A stretch of 64,000 nucleotides of DNA from Paraflavitalea devenefica (GCF_011759375.1 NZ_JAARML010000005.1:186001-250000), one strand, 5' to 3'; shown: positions 44,327-52,727, counted from the first letter of the stretch. Notes: generated by a model not told the origin, from the sequence alone. Translations and numbers: made by a program.

Positions 44327-47300
44327 ATGCCCCTCTATACTATGTCCGAAGTTCATCATCAACTTATTTGCCAAAGCTTTCATGCTATTTTCAGTAACAA
44401 AGGATATATGGGCTCCATTGCAGAAAAAGCAAAAATTAATTACCAAACAAAAGGCGGGCACAAGGTGAACAAGCAAAACAGGCTACATTATTTTGCTATT
44501 GGCCATGCATTCAGGCAAATAAATACCAAAGCTATTTTCAAGTGCCAACTGGATGAAGATGCTCAAATGGAATTGCCAACAGCATTTCCTGCTTTACAGA
44601 GCAACAAGTTTAATTTCACAGAAAATACGACAGATTATTTATTGCAGTTAATCGATGACCTTAGAAATCTTAATGCACATTGCCTGCATGATTTTGAAAA
44701 AATAAAAGTCAGCAATATTGATAAACGCGTTGTTGATTTCCTAAAAGAAAGTTTTGAATTGGCGCTTATACAATCATGCTACAAACTTAAAGTGCAGAAT
44801 GCGGAGAACAAAAATATTATTCTTACAGACGAAGAGAAAAACAAGATATTGGAAGATGTTATTTCTCCATCAGATGAATCTGCGCTCATAGATTTTGTTC
44901 GAAATATATTTTACCAGACTATTTATACGAACCCCTATAATAAGTTAAAGCAGGAACAGCAAAAGCACAAGGATTTTATTGACCAGTTTAAAACCAAGGC
45001 CGCCCTGATTGAATGGATATTGTTTAAGGATTTGAAAAAAGACTTACCCTGGATATTGAATAAAGATGGCGAAGGTAGATCTGGAAATCACAGGCATACG
45101 CTTATTACAATACCTGCGGGGAAGTACCTGAGTTATGAAGCCTGCTTGTTTATGCTGACCATGTTCCTGTATAAGAATGAAGCCAATTTGTTAATACCAA
45201 AACTAAAAGGGTTCAAGAAAAATGGAAATGTGCAGGATGAGAGTAAACTGGAGGTATTCAGGCTTTTTGCCAAAAAATTCAAAGGACAGGATATTGACAG
45301 TAATGAAAACCACCTGGTAAAATTCAGGGATATTATACAATATCTTTCAAGGTATCCGCTTGCATGGAATAAAGAACTTGAAAATGAAAATAATGCCGTA
45401 TGCGAAGAATTAAAAAGGCAAATTCGAAAACTTGAATTAGAAAGGTTATACCCTGATTTTAAGAATGAGGGAAAATTTTACTTATATGCTAACGAAATGC
45501 TTTGGGGAGAAGGAAACATTCGCAATTGCGGATTGACAGACGAAGAAATTATACTATACGAATATGAGATTTTTGTGCATGACGAAGTGAAAAACTATGA
45601 TAATGAGCTGGAAAAATTGAAAGATAAGTTATTAAAAACAAGTCAGGATTCAAAAAAAGAAAAAATACAAAGCAATATTAGAAAAGTAAATGCAAAAATT
45701 GATAGAATTGTAGATGCCGGAGGAGAAATGTACAATCGGCGCACAGAGGAGCTAAAACTAAAAATAAAGCATAACACCTTGTACCAAACTTATGGCAGGA
45801 ACCAGGACCGATTTATGGAATTGGCGATAAGATTTCTTGCAGAGCATAATTATTTTGGAGGATATGCCCGGTTTAAAATGTATCAGTTTTACACCGTGGA
45901 AGAGCAGGAGCAATATCTGAAAGAACAATATGGTACAATCAATTTCGATAAACTGAAATTTCATGGCGGCAAGCTTATACATTTCGATACTTTCCCTAAT
46001 CATCTTTCAAAATACCCTGATTGGGATATGCCGTTTGTTATTGAAAATAATGCAGTGTATATAAAATTACCCGGTAATAACAGGATCATTTGCCTGCAAA
46101 GGGGATTGGTAATTTATTTACTGGAACATGCTTTGAAAAAGGATCCAATCGAAGAAAGAGGCAGTACTTTACTAACCTATTATTTGCAAGCCCGCCATAA
46201 AGATTTTTCAGATGCTGTAAGTGTTCTGCAAGAACAGGATACAATTACCACCGAACAAAAGACCGGGTTCAAAAAAATACTTCCCAGACGCTTGCTTAAT
46301 CAATATGCGCCCGCTATAGATAACAGCGAAAATATTTCTGCTTTTAAAGCCATTCTTGTAAATGCAGAAACAAGCGAACAACGTTATGCAGAATTATGGC
46401 AAAAGGCAAGGAAGACAGACTATCTTAAAGAATTTGAAAAGAAAAACAAAGGCAAAAACTTTAAACTGAACTTTATAAGAAAAGCCTGGAATATAATGTA
46501 CTTCCGGGAAGTATATATGAGCAGCAAAGCCTTCTCAAAGCAACAGGAACAGGATACGCAAAAAAATAAGGAACATGAAAAAGGGCATCATAAAAGCCAT
46601 CATATAACCAGGGAAGGGTTTAATAACTTTTGCAGGTGGATGTATGCTTTTGATGAAGCGCCAAAGTATAAATCATTTTTGCGTGGTTTGTTTGAACAGA
46701 AAAACTTTTTAGACAATGCGGAGTTTGCCAGTTTGTTTAATCAAAGCCGTTCGTTAAATGAATTATATATAAACACAAAGAAAAAATATGAATCCTGGCT
46801 TAGTAATCATGCAACCAGCGCAACGCCAGCAAAATACCAGTTTGATAATTATACAAGCTTATTGTCTGAGGGCGTAATTCATGTCAATGTTTCGCATTTT
46901 GTAAATTATTTGAAACAAAAGAGGGAAATTGGTACAAATGGTGATGGCGCTCTTTTATTCAAAAGCCTGGAAAATACAAGCCATTTAATCAGCAGTTATT
47001 ATTTTGACAGGACTTATAACAAACAAACTGACAAAAAAATAAAAAAGCTTTTTAGCGAGTTAAACCAAAGTAAACTGGAAGACTGTCTTTTGTATGAAAT
47101 GGCAATGTATTATTTTAAGGAAGACGATAGAGTAGCTACTCATATAAAGAATAATGTACTTGATATTTTGCAGCAGGATATTGTATTTACGGTAAACAAG
47201 GGAGCTACAAGCCAATATAACATTATTGTTCCGTTTAAGGATATTGATAAATACAGACAGTTAAATGCAGGTAAGCAAAGCTCCGACTTTATTAAAGAAC

Positions 47301-47872
47301 TGCCTCTATATTTAAAGGAGGTTAAAGGAGAAAAAGCAATAAAACCTGTTTGGGAATTTTATGCAAAAAGCAATAACTCAATTACGATCGCTCATGTAAA
47401 TACCGTTAACAGCCACCTTATAAAAGCTGCATCCGGTTTTATTAAATGCATTATGTCGCTTGAAGAATATTATATATGGAAACAATCTCTTATGTTGGCC
47501 AATAGTAACAGACTTGATATAAGAGATATTACGTGCTTGTATAACGAGTATTTGAAGAATGACAAGGAAATAAGAGACCGTGCACTGCATTTCAATCTTC
47601 CCTATGGGAAAGATGGAAGATTGAAAAACTACCAGGTAGCCGTCATTGACTTTGAGAAACTTTTTATTAAGAAAGAAGTTTCATCGCGTATTCAGCAATA
47701 CAATGACCTTGGTTTTATGCAGCAGCAGGTTACGGATATCTTTCTTAACCAGCTTCATAATGAATATTTTGATAGGGCCGGTAAAGAAACAAAAGACAAA
47801 AAAATAAAAGCCGGGGAAGCAAAAGAAAAATATTTTTCTGAAGTTATAAAACCTGTTTTGCAACATGGATAA
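44327..47872 (+). CDS. cas13b: Cas13b, RNA-guided RNA-targeting effector of type VI-B CRISPR
   Basis: 1181 residues, within the usual 1100-1200 of Cas13b. Two HEPN domains sit at the ends, as in this family. The N-terminal motif is R113-NLNA-H118 in LLQLIDDLRNLNAHCLHDFEK. The C-terminal motif is R1083-DRAL-H1088 in EIRDRALHFNLPYGKDG. Other Cas13b-like stretches are the helix LSYEACLFMLTMFLYKNEANLLIPKLKGFK and ARFKMYQFYTVEEQEQYL. Cas13b processes its own pre-crRNA and cleaves target RNA, with collateral RNase activity once activated. The A/T-rich, Lys-rich coding sequence contrasts with its neighbours and suggests transfer. Met6 (MSEVHHQL) is an alternative start. The gene overlaps the next by 8 bases. 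A repeat array 694 bases downstream completes the system. Confidence 0.96.
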   Translation: MPLYTMSEVHHQLICQSFHAIFSNKGYMGSIAEKAKINYQTKGGHKVNKQNRLHYFAIGHAFRQINTKAIFKCQLDEDAQMELPTAFPALQSNKFNFTENTTDYLLQLIDDLRNLNAHCLHDFEKIKVSNIDKRVVDFLKESFELALIQSCYKLKVQNAENKNIILTDEEKNKILEDVISPSDESALIDFVRNIFYQTIYTNPYNKLKQEQQKHKDFIDQFKTKAALIEWILFKDLKKDLPWILNKDGEGRSGNHRHTLITIPAGKYLSYEACLFMLTMFLYKNEANLLIPKLKGFKKNGNVQDESKLEVFRLFAKKFKGQDIDSNENHLVKFRDIIQYLSRYPLAWNKELENENNAVCEELKRQIRKLELERLYPDFKNEGKFYLYANEMLWGEGNIRNCGLTDEEIILYEYEIFVHDEVKNYDNELEKLKDKLLKTSQDSKKEKIQSNIRKVNAKIDRIVDAGGEMYNRRTEELKLKIKHNTLYQTYGRNQDRFMELAIRFLAEHNYFGGYARFKMYQFYTVEEQEQYLKEQYGTINFDKLKFHGGKLIHFDTFPNHLSKYPDWDMPFVIENNAVYIKLPGNNRIICLQRGLVIYLLEHALKKDPIEERGSTLLTYYLQARHKDFSDAVSVLQEQDTITTEQKTGFKKILPRRLLNQYAPAIDNSENISAFKAILVNAETSEQRYAELWQKARKTDYLKEFEKKNKGKNFKLNFIRKAWNIMYFREVYMSSKAFSKQQEQDTQKNKEHEKGHHKSHHITREGFNNFCRWMYAFDEAPKYKSFLRGLFEQKNFLDNAEFASLFNQSRSLNELYINTKKKYESWLSNHATSATPAKYQFDNYTSLLSEGVIHVNVSHFVNYLKQKREIGTNGDGALLFKSLENTSHLISSYYFDRTYNKQTDKKIKKLFSELNQSKLEDCLLYEMAMYYFKEDDRVATHIKNNVLDILQQDIVFTVNKGATSQYNIIVPFKDIDKYRQLNAGKQSSDFIKELPLYLKEVKGEKAIKPVWEFYAKSNNSITIAHVNTVNSHLIKAASGFIKCIMSLEEYYIWKQSLMLANSNRLDIRDITCLYNEYLKNDKEIRDRALHFNLPYGKDGRLKNYQVAVIDFEKLFIKKEVSSRIQQYNDLGFMQQQVTDIFLNQLHNEYFDRAGKETKDKKIKAGEAKEKYFSEVIKPVLQHG

Positions 47873-48473
47873 ATTGTCGCTTTACGAATTTCTTTCCTTT
47901 TTTCTGCCGGGTATAACAGTCATATATATAATGTACCAGGTAATGCCTGCCGGATACGGTTTTTTGAAGCCTTCTACCGACCTGCTGGATGGTTTAATGA
48001 TAAGTATTATTGCACTGGCAACAGGATTGCTGGTGCACAGTATTAGTTTTTTGTGGCTGAAATATAAATGGTATAAGTGGCTTGTGTACCCGAGTGTTAA
48101 TTGCATCGTTGCAAAGGACAAGGAAACTATAAAAATAAATTACAGGAAATTAAAGGAGAACGAAGAACATAAAAATGATACGGCAGAAGAAATATTTGAC
48201 AAGGCATATTGGTATCTTGAATACCACGGCAAAATTGATACGGCCAAAATGTTCCAATCTATGTATTTCTTTTTAAGAAATATGGTAACACTTTGTTTGC
48301 TGATGATACCTGTCCTAAGTTTAAGTCTTATTTTCTTTTACTCTTTTAATACTATTCTATTTATTGTCATACTCTTTTTGTCACTTTTTGCCATAAGCAC
48401 AATAGCAAATTTTTACAGGCGCAAAATGGTAGGCAGAATATTTGGCAATTATGTTATTGCATTGAAAACCTAA
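47865..48473 (+). CDS. csx27: Csx27-like four-helix membrane accessory protein of type VI-B
   Basis: 202 residues starting inside cas13b (ATGGATAA overlap), so translation is coupled. Four membrane segments are visible: about 9-27 (FLSFFLPGITVIYIMYQVM), 42-64, 138-160 and 162-183. A charged, helical, probably cytoplasmic loop lies between the second and third (about 66-135). There is no R-X4-H motif, whereas Csx28 of VI-B2 carries a HEPN-like motif and about one helix; length and topology favour Csx27 (VI-B1). In Bergeyella, Csx27 was reported to dampen Cas13b activity. Assignment rests on position and topology, not on sequence identity I could test, so an unrelated membrane accessory is possible. 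Confidence 0.75.
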   Translation: MDKLSLYEFLSFFLPGITVIYIMYQVMPAGYGFLKPSTDLLDGLMISIIALATGLLVHSISFLWLKYKWYKWLVYPSVNCIVAKDKETIKINYRKLKENEEHKNDTAEEIFDKAYWYLEYHGKIDTAKMFQSMYFFLRNMVTLCLLMIPVLSLSLIFFYSFNTILFIVILFLSLFAISTIANFYRRKMVGRIFGNYVIALKT

Positions 48474-48565
48474 CTCTGTACTCTATATGTTTCACATAAG
48501 AGGTGCATTTTTATATCGTAAAATGCGATATAACCAATTTATTTAAAAGCAGTTCTGCAAATGCT
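48474..48565 (+). promoter_or_regulatory. CRISPR leader with two mutually exclusive hairpins
   Basis: An A/T-rich 92-base gap between the csx27 stop and the first repeat. GCATTTT (48505-48511) can pair with AAAATGC (48520-48526). Alternatively TTATATCG (48511-48518) can pair with CGATATAA (48526-48533). Both cannot form at once. TATGTTTC (48486-48493) resembles TAnnTTTG with ATTG 21 bases upstream, a weak candidate array promoter. It is called the leader because repeat decay is at the opposite end. Confidence 0.5.
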
Positions 48566-48997
48566 GTTGTAACTGCTCTTTGTTTGAAGGGTAAAAACAA
48601 CGGAACAGTATGATATAATCTATAATATTTTGTTGTAACTGCTCTTTGTTTGAAGGGTAAAAACAACTGAGAAGACTTCCTTTTGTATATCCGTTAAGTT
48701 GTAACTGCTCTTTGTTTGAAGGGTAAAAACAACATGTATGATTACGCTATTTAAATGCCTCTTGTTGTAACTGCTCTTTGTTTGAAGGGTAAAAACAACA
48801 TCAATGGTTTTACATACGACTATCAATTTGTTGTAACTGCTCTTTGTTTGAAGGGTAAAAACAACCATACCTTCGGTACGTTCCATCACCAAACGGTTGT
48901 AACTGCTCTTTGCTTGAAGGGTAAAAACAACTTCCATTGGAGAATTTAATATAGGCGGAAGGTTGTAACTGCTCTTTGTTTGAAGAGTAAAAACAAC
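48566..48997 (+). CRISPR. Type VI-B CRISPR array: seven 36-bp repeats, six 30-bp spacers
   Basis: Repeats start at 48566, 48632, 48698, 48764, 48830, 48896 and 48962. Each begins GTTGTAACTGCTC and ends GGGTAAAAACAAC. The GTTG...CAAC ends and 36-nt length are those of type VI-B repeats. Repeats 1-5 are identical; repeat 6 has T18C in the loop and repeat 7 has G25A in the stem, so the array is oldest at its 3' end. RNA fold: GUUGU/ACAAC outer stem, AAC/AAA internal loop, UGCUCUU/AAGGGUA inner stem, UGUUUG loop. All spacers are exactly 30 nt. Cas13b is encoded on the same strand as the inferred crRNA. Confidence 0.98.
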
Positions 48998-49401
48998 TGT
49001 TCGGAGATAGGCGTAAGAAAGACTGTCTGAACCCATTATCCTACAGGCAGGTGCCCATTTCGGGCGGCATCCCGCTGTTGCGGGACAAGCTCTAAAGGCG
49101 CCGTAGCCTATGCACAAAACCAGGGCTACAAAGCGACAGCCCCGCTGGGGCTGGATTGGCCTATCCAACCAATGCTCCCCCGGTATGGGAACTGCCGCCG
49201 AATTTGCAGCAATGACTGAAGGAGGAAGAACAGTCAGGAGTCTGGAGCCGGGAGTCTTGAGTTCAGAGTCAGGAGCAGGATGCGCTACAACTAATGCGGG
49301 GTATGAAAAGCCTGTGCAGGTATGGGTAATCAATGAGAGCGGTCAACTGGTTTTTAGCGGACCAGCCCCTGGTATGTATTTTTCTTCTGATATACCTATA
49401 G
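48998..49401. other. Gene-free stretch after the array
   Basis: No confident gene. It contains small hairpins (CATCCCGC/GCGGGA near 49070, AGCCCCGC/GGGGCT near 49138) and a run of degenerate GGAGTC repeats around 49230-49290. An open frame on the plus strand ends with VQVWVINESGQLVFSGPAPG, which could be the tail of a decayed protein gene. This looks like chromosomal debris at the edge of the CRISPR island. Confidence 0.5.
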
Positions 49402-49860
49402 TCAATTGTCTTTCTTCAACTCCATTTGCAGGATTGGGAAGTCTTTCCCTTCTGCGTCCTTCTCTAAGCGGTTAACCACCCGGAATCCTTTTTGCAGGTA
49501 AAAGTGCAATGCCTGTGGATTGTCTTCGTTAACATCTACCTGGGCCACCTGGTGATTGGTAATGGCAAAATCGGTGAGCAGGCTGCCATAGCCTTTTCTG
49601 AAATGGTCTGGGTGAATGAACAACATTTCAATTTTGCCGGGCGATAGTCCTAGGAAGCCTGTAACTACCTTTGCTTCATTCTTCAATAAATACAGGTCCA
49701 CCAGGTCAAAATATTCTTCCAGTATGCGCTGCCTGAAGTAGACGATATCTGCATCCTGCAAAAAATGATGGGTAGCTCTTACTGAGGCCTCCCATATATC
49801 AATAAGTACTGTGTGATCGCTTTTGCCGGCCGGGCTGATTTGTATGGACGTAGTTGGCAT
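49402..49860 (-). CDS. GNAT-family N-acetyltransferase
   Basis: About 152 residues from ATG 49860 (MPTTSIQISPAGKSDHTVLIDIW). The GNAT core is visible: IEMLFIHPDHFRKGYGSLLTDFAI, where R-KGYGS is the acetyl-CoA pyrophosphate loop (motif A), then VDVNEDNPQALHFYLQKGFRVV (motif B). Length is normal for a single-domain GNAT. It probably acetylates a small molecule or amine. It lies 16 bases after the bidomain VOC gene and is the last gene of the minus-strand ankyrin cluster. Confidence 0.88.
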   Translation of the reverse strand: MPTTSIQISPAGKSDHTVLIDIWEASVRATHHFLQDADIVYFRQRILEEYFDLVDLYLLKNEAKVVTGFLGLSPGKIEMLFIHPDHFRKGYGSLLTDFAITNHQVAQVDVNEDNPQALHFYLQKGFRVVNRLEKDAEGKDFPILQMELKKDN

Positions 49861-49876
49861 GATACCGTAAGTTAAT

Positions 49877-50683
49877 TCATTCAAACGTCTGCCCAAAAGT
49901 CAGAATATTGCCTTCCGGGTCTGTTACATGGAATTCCCGCAATCCCCAGGGCTGACTTACCGGTGGGGCAGGAATAGCTGCTCCTTTGGTCAATAGCTCT
50001 GCATACAAGGCATCTGCATCCCGGATATACGTGTAGCAACTGGCAATGCCTGTATGTTGTGGTGTGCGCAACACTAACAGTAACCGGACACTGTCGCGGT
50101 CCATAACGCCCAGGTCATGTTGTGCATAGTTAATGCTGAACCCCAATACATCACGGTACCAGGCAATACCGGCAGGCACATCGTTGAGCGGCATGGAGGG
50201 CATGATCTTACGGAGTTGCCCGGCACCGGCCTCCGTATGCAGGTGGGCATAGAATTCATGGTAGGATTTCCCAAACCAAAGCGCATGGCCATCGGGGTCA
50301 CGCACTTCAAACAGTTCTATCTTGATCCAGTTTACTTTTTCGGGCCGGGAGGGATTACCGCCGCGGGCAGCAATAGCGGCATGCATCCCTTGCACATCTT
50401 CCACTTCAAAGAAGACCATGGCCGATCCGCGCGGGGGGAGCGGGCCTGAACTGTCTACTACTAAACCTTCTTCTGTATAGAATTGGATGCGGGCAGGGCC
50501 ATAGACCACTTCGGCCAGGGAGGGGACACTGCTTTTGGAAGTTTCCGGCGCTTTGTCAAATCCCAGTACGTCACGGTAAAAAGCCACACTATTGTCTATA
50601 TCACGCACTACGAGGTGACGGCTTACGGGGGAGGTGATGGCGGGCTTGTGGAGATCCTTATGTCCATTGTTGACAGTTGACAT
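49877..50683 (-). CDS. Bidomain VOC-superfamily (glyoxalase/bleomycin-resistance fold) protein
   Basis: 268 residues with two VOC units. The first is at about 20-130 (VSRHLVVRDIDNSVAFYRDVLGFDKAPET...IELFEVRDPDGHALWFG). The second is at about 150-268 (MPSMPLNDVPAGIAWYRDVLGFSINYAQHDLGVMDRD...WGLREFHVTDPEGNILTFG). In each, D-DNS--FYRDVLGF and the RDPDGH/TDPEGN ending are classic; E or H near these ends can bind metal. Likely roles are small-molecule binding, detoxification or dioxygenase-like activity, and the exact one is unknown. It is separated by 14 bases from the upstream ankyrin gene and by 16 from the GNAT gene. Confidence 0.88.
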   Translation of the reverse strand: MSTVNNGHKDLHKPAITSPVSRHLVVRDIDNSVAFYRDVLGFDKAPETSKSSVPSLAEVVYGPARIQFYTEEGLVVDSSGPLPPRGSAMVFFEVEDVQGMHAAIAARGGNPSRPEKVNWIKIELFEVRDPDGHALWFGKSYHEFYAHLHTEAGAGQLRKIMPSMPLNDVPAGIAWYRDVLGFSINYAQHDLGVMDRDSVRLLLVLRTPQHTGIASCYTYIRDADALYAELLTKGAAIPAPPVSQPWGLREFHVTDPEGNILTFGQTFE

Positions 50684-50697
50684 AAAAGTTTATTTAG

Positions 50698-51945
50698 TTA
50701 GGAGGTGGCGCCGTATTGACGGAATAAAGCATCGAGGCGTTCAATGGTTGGCGAGGGTAAATCGCTTTCCTGCGCCAGCCAGCCCAGCATGCCGCGTTCA
50801 ATGGAGGCGCCGGCTTTGAGTAAGGTTTCTATGATGACCATATAATCCACTTCTTTTTGCGGCCAGCGGTATACGCCATCACTGTTGCCTACGGCCCATA
50901 CGGCGCAACCAATGGCATTGCCGCCATACATGTTCCTGACTTCCGTGGAAGCACCTCGTGCAAGGAGTAGTTGTATCGTATCGGGATGTCCGCCGATAAG
51001 CGCCCAGTGCAGGCTGTACATACCATCCACATTGGTATTGAGGTCGAGGCCCTGATTGGCCAGGAACTCAATCACGGCGGTATGTCCATACTCACCCGCC
51101 CACATAAGGCCGCGCTCCAGTTGTGTTTGCGTGGCGGTGGGCAGGAGCGTGCCATCTTCCCGGAAGTATTGTTGCACCACATCCAATCTGCCCACACCAA
51201 TTGCTGCTTCGAGGTCGAGGCGCGCGCCTTTGCGCATGAGATAATCGGCGGCTTCCGGGCGGCCATTGGCCAGGCAACCATTAATGGTACAATGCCCATG
51301 GCCCGATGCTCCGGGATCATCAATATAGGCGCCTGCATCCAACAGTATTTGCAGCATGGTGGTCATAATGCCCGCTTTGGCCGGATGAAAACTGGTAGCC
51401 ATCAGTCCCAGGGTGGTGGAGCCTCCGCCGTACATACCGGCCGTGGCATTTACATCGGCGCCGGCCGCCAGTAGGAATTGCAATACTTCTACCGCATTGG
51501 AAGGATACCGCTGGCGGTAATTTTCCACGCCATTGGTGCCGGTATAATGCAGGAGCATGGAATGATGCGAACGCATGGAACGCGCGCTGATGAGGGAAGG
51601 ATCATCCTGCAATAGTGTTTGCAGGGCAGGGATATCGCCGGCTACGATGGCCTCCACAGCAGCTTCGAACCGGGCTGCCAGGGAACCGGGTTGTGTAATG
51701 GCAGCTACCCAGTCGGCCAGGTCTTGCCAGCTATTGAATGCATACAGGTTGGTAATAGCGGCTACTGCATCAGTTTTAGTAATGACCTTGTTGCGGAACT
51801 CCTCGTCTGTCAGCCGCCAGAAATAGTTATCCTTTATAAACCGCAGGGCTTTTTTATCCCTGGCTATACAGGCTTCGTACAGGTCATCGGCCTGTTGCTG
51901 GTACTGGTCCAGGCTGGCCTGTAATGGTAGTGGTTGCATGTTCAT
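50698..51945 (-). CDS. Ankyrin-repeat protein, 415 residues
   Basis: A helical N-terminus (MNMQPLPLQASLDQYQQQADDLYEACIARDKKALRFIKDNY) precedes ankyrin units (about 95-400). Examples are VEVLQFLLAAGADVNATAGMYGGGSTTLGLMA, MLQILLDAGAYIDDPGASGHGHCTINGCLANGRPEAADYLMRKGARL, and HTAVIEFLANQGLDLNTNVDGMYSLHWALIGGHPDTIQLLLARGASTEV. There is no signal peptide or catalytic domain, so it is a cytoplasmic binding scaffold with unknown partner. It lacks the PLAWA-KGH last unit shared by the three other large ankyrin proteins of the cluster, so it is a more distant member. Confidence 0.9.
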   Translation of the reverse strand: MNMQPLPLQASLDQYQQQADDLYEACIARDKKALRFIKDNYFWRLTDEEFRNKVITKTDAVAAITNLYAFNSWQDLADWVAAITQPGSLAARFEAAVEAIVAGDIPALQTLLQDDPSLISARSMRSHHSMLLHYTGTNGVENYRQRYPSNAVEVLQFLLAAGADVNATAGMYGGGSTTLGLMATSFHPAKAGIMTTMLQILLDAGAYIDDPGASGHGHCTINGCLANGRPEAADYLMRKGARLDLEAAIGVGRLDVVQQYFREDGTLLPTATQTQLERGLMWAGEYGHTAVIEFLANQGLDLNTNVDGMYSLHWALIGGHPDTIQLLLARGASTEVRNMYGGNAIGCAVWAVGNSDGVYRWPQKEVDYMVIIETLLKAGASIERGMLGWLAQESDLPSPTIERLDALFRQYGATS

Positions 51946-51957
51946 GATAGCTATTTT

Positions 51958-52707
51958 TCAGGACCTATGCATTACTAAACGGAAGCCGATACACTCATCG
52001 GCGGCATCCCGTATAATTGCGTAACGTTTATCTGTCCTGCAGTGTACAGCCCAATTGTGATGACAGCCACCTCTTAATATCCGGTCGGTACTGTTTCCGG
52101 AAAAAGGACTTCCGTCTTTAGGAATAGAATTGGTGTCCGTGGTAAAATGATCCTGACACCATTCCCATATATTGCCACACATATCATGAATCCCTAATTG
52201 ATTAGGCGCTTTTTGGCCCACAGGATGTGTTTCATTGCCACTATTGTCCTTGTACCAGGCCACTTCATCTATATTATTACTGCCACTATAGATAAAGTTA
52301 TCTTTCCAATATTTTCCGCCGCCGGCAGCATATTCCCATTCAGCCTCTGATGGCAGGCGAAAGCTCAGTCTTGCATTTCCGGTATACTGGTTGTTAATAT
52401 CACTTGCAATGGTGCTTGTGTTTATTTTATCTAAAAAGCCGCCAATCTTTGTAATGTCATCCCAGGATACATGTTCTGCAGGTTTGTCATCTCCTTTAAA
52501 ACGGAAGCGGTTTGCTTCTGTGCCCATCAAATATTTCCATAGGGCTTGCGTGACGGTACATTTTGCAATGAAAAAGTCTTTGATATTTATTGCCTGTTTT
52601 TTTTGTTCTTCTCCCAATAAAAAGGGGCTGTCTCCTGTGCCTTCTACAAAGATCATGGTAAGGTCATGAGCAATACCTTCCAGGTGAAATGTATATCGGA
52701 TATCCAT
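51958..52707 (-). CDS. SUMF1/formylglycine-generating-enzyme-fold protein
   Basis: 249 residues. The SUMF1 fold signatures are present in order: MIFVEGTGDSPFLLG, FFIAKCTVTQALWKYLMGTEANRF, PAEHVSWDDITKIGGFL, ARLSFRLPSEAEWEYAAGGG, THPVGQKAPNQLGIHDMCGNIWEWCQDHF, RILRGGCHHNWAVHCRTDKRY and CIGFRLVMH. The family includes sulfatase-activating FGE, EgtB-type sulfoxide synthases and many non-enzymatic binders. The Cys residues here are not in a pair I can confidently equate with the FGE active site. It has no signal peptide, so it is probably cytoplasmic. It lies within the ankyrin cluster, 12 and 20 bases from its neighbours, so it is probably co-transcribed with them. Confidence 0.88.
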   Translation of the reverse strand: MDIRYTFHLEGIAHDLTMIFVEGTGDSPFLLGEEQKKQAINIKDFFIAKCTVTQALWKYLMGTEANRFRFKGDDKPAEHVSWDDITKIGGFLDKINTSTIASDINNQYTGNARLSFRLPSEAEWEYAAGGGKYWKDNFIYSGSNNIDEVAWYKDNSGNETHPVGQKAPNQLGIHDMCGNIWEWCQDHFTTDTNSIPKDGSPFSGNSTDRILRGGCHHNWAVHCRTDKRYAIIRDAADECIGFRLVMHRS

Positions 52708-52727
52708 AGTTATATAAAGGTTAATGG

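Noticed and set aside
47865..48473. Assignment as Csx28
   Set aside because: Four membrane segments and no R-X4-H motif do not fit Csx28, which has a HEPN-like motif and about one helix.
48755..48949. Plus-strand open frame of 64 codons inside the array
   Set aside because: Repeat-derived, as its text VVTALCLKGKNN recurs with the 66-base period.
48620..49333. Minus-strand open frame of 237 codons across the array and its flank
   Set aside because: It repeats the translated CRISPR repeat (VVFTLQTKSSYN) and is an artefact of the array.
49110..49475. Plus-strand open frame of 121 codons after the array
   Set aside because: It runs through hairpin and GGAGTC repeat debris and overlaps the end of the GNAT gene; only a short stretch looks protein-like.
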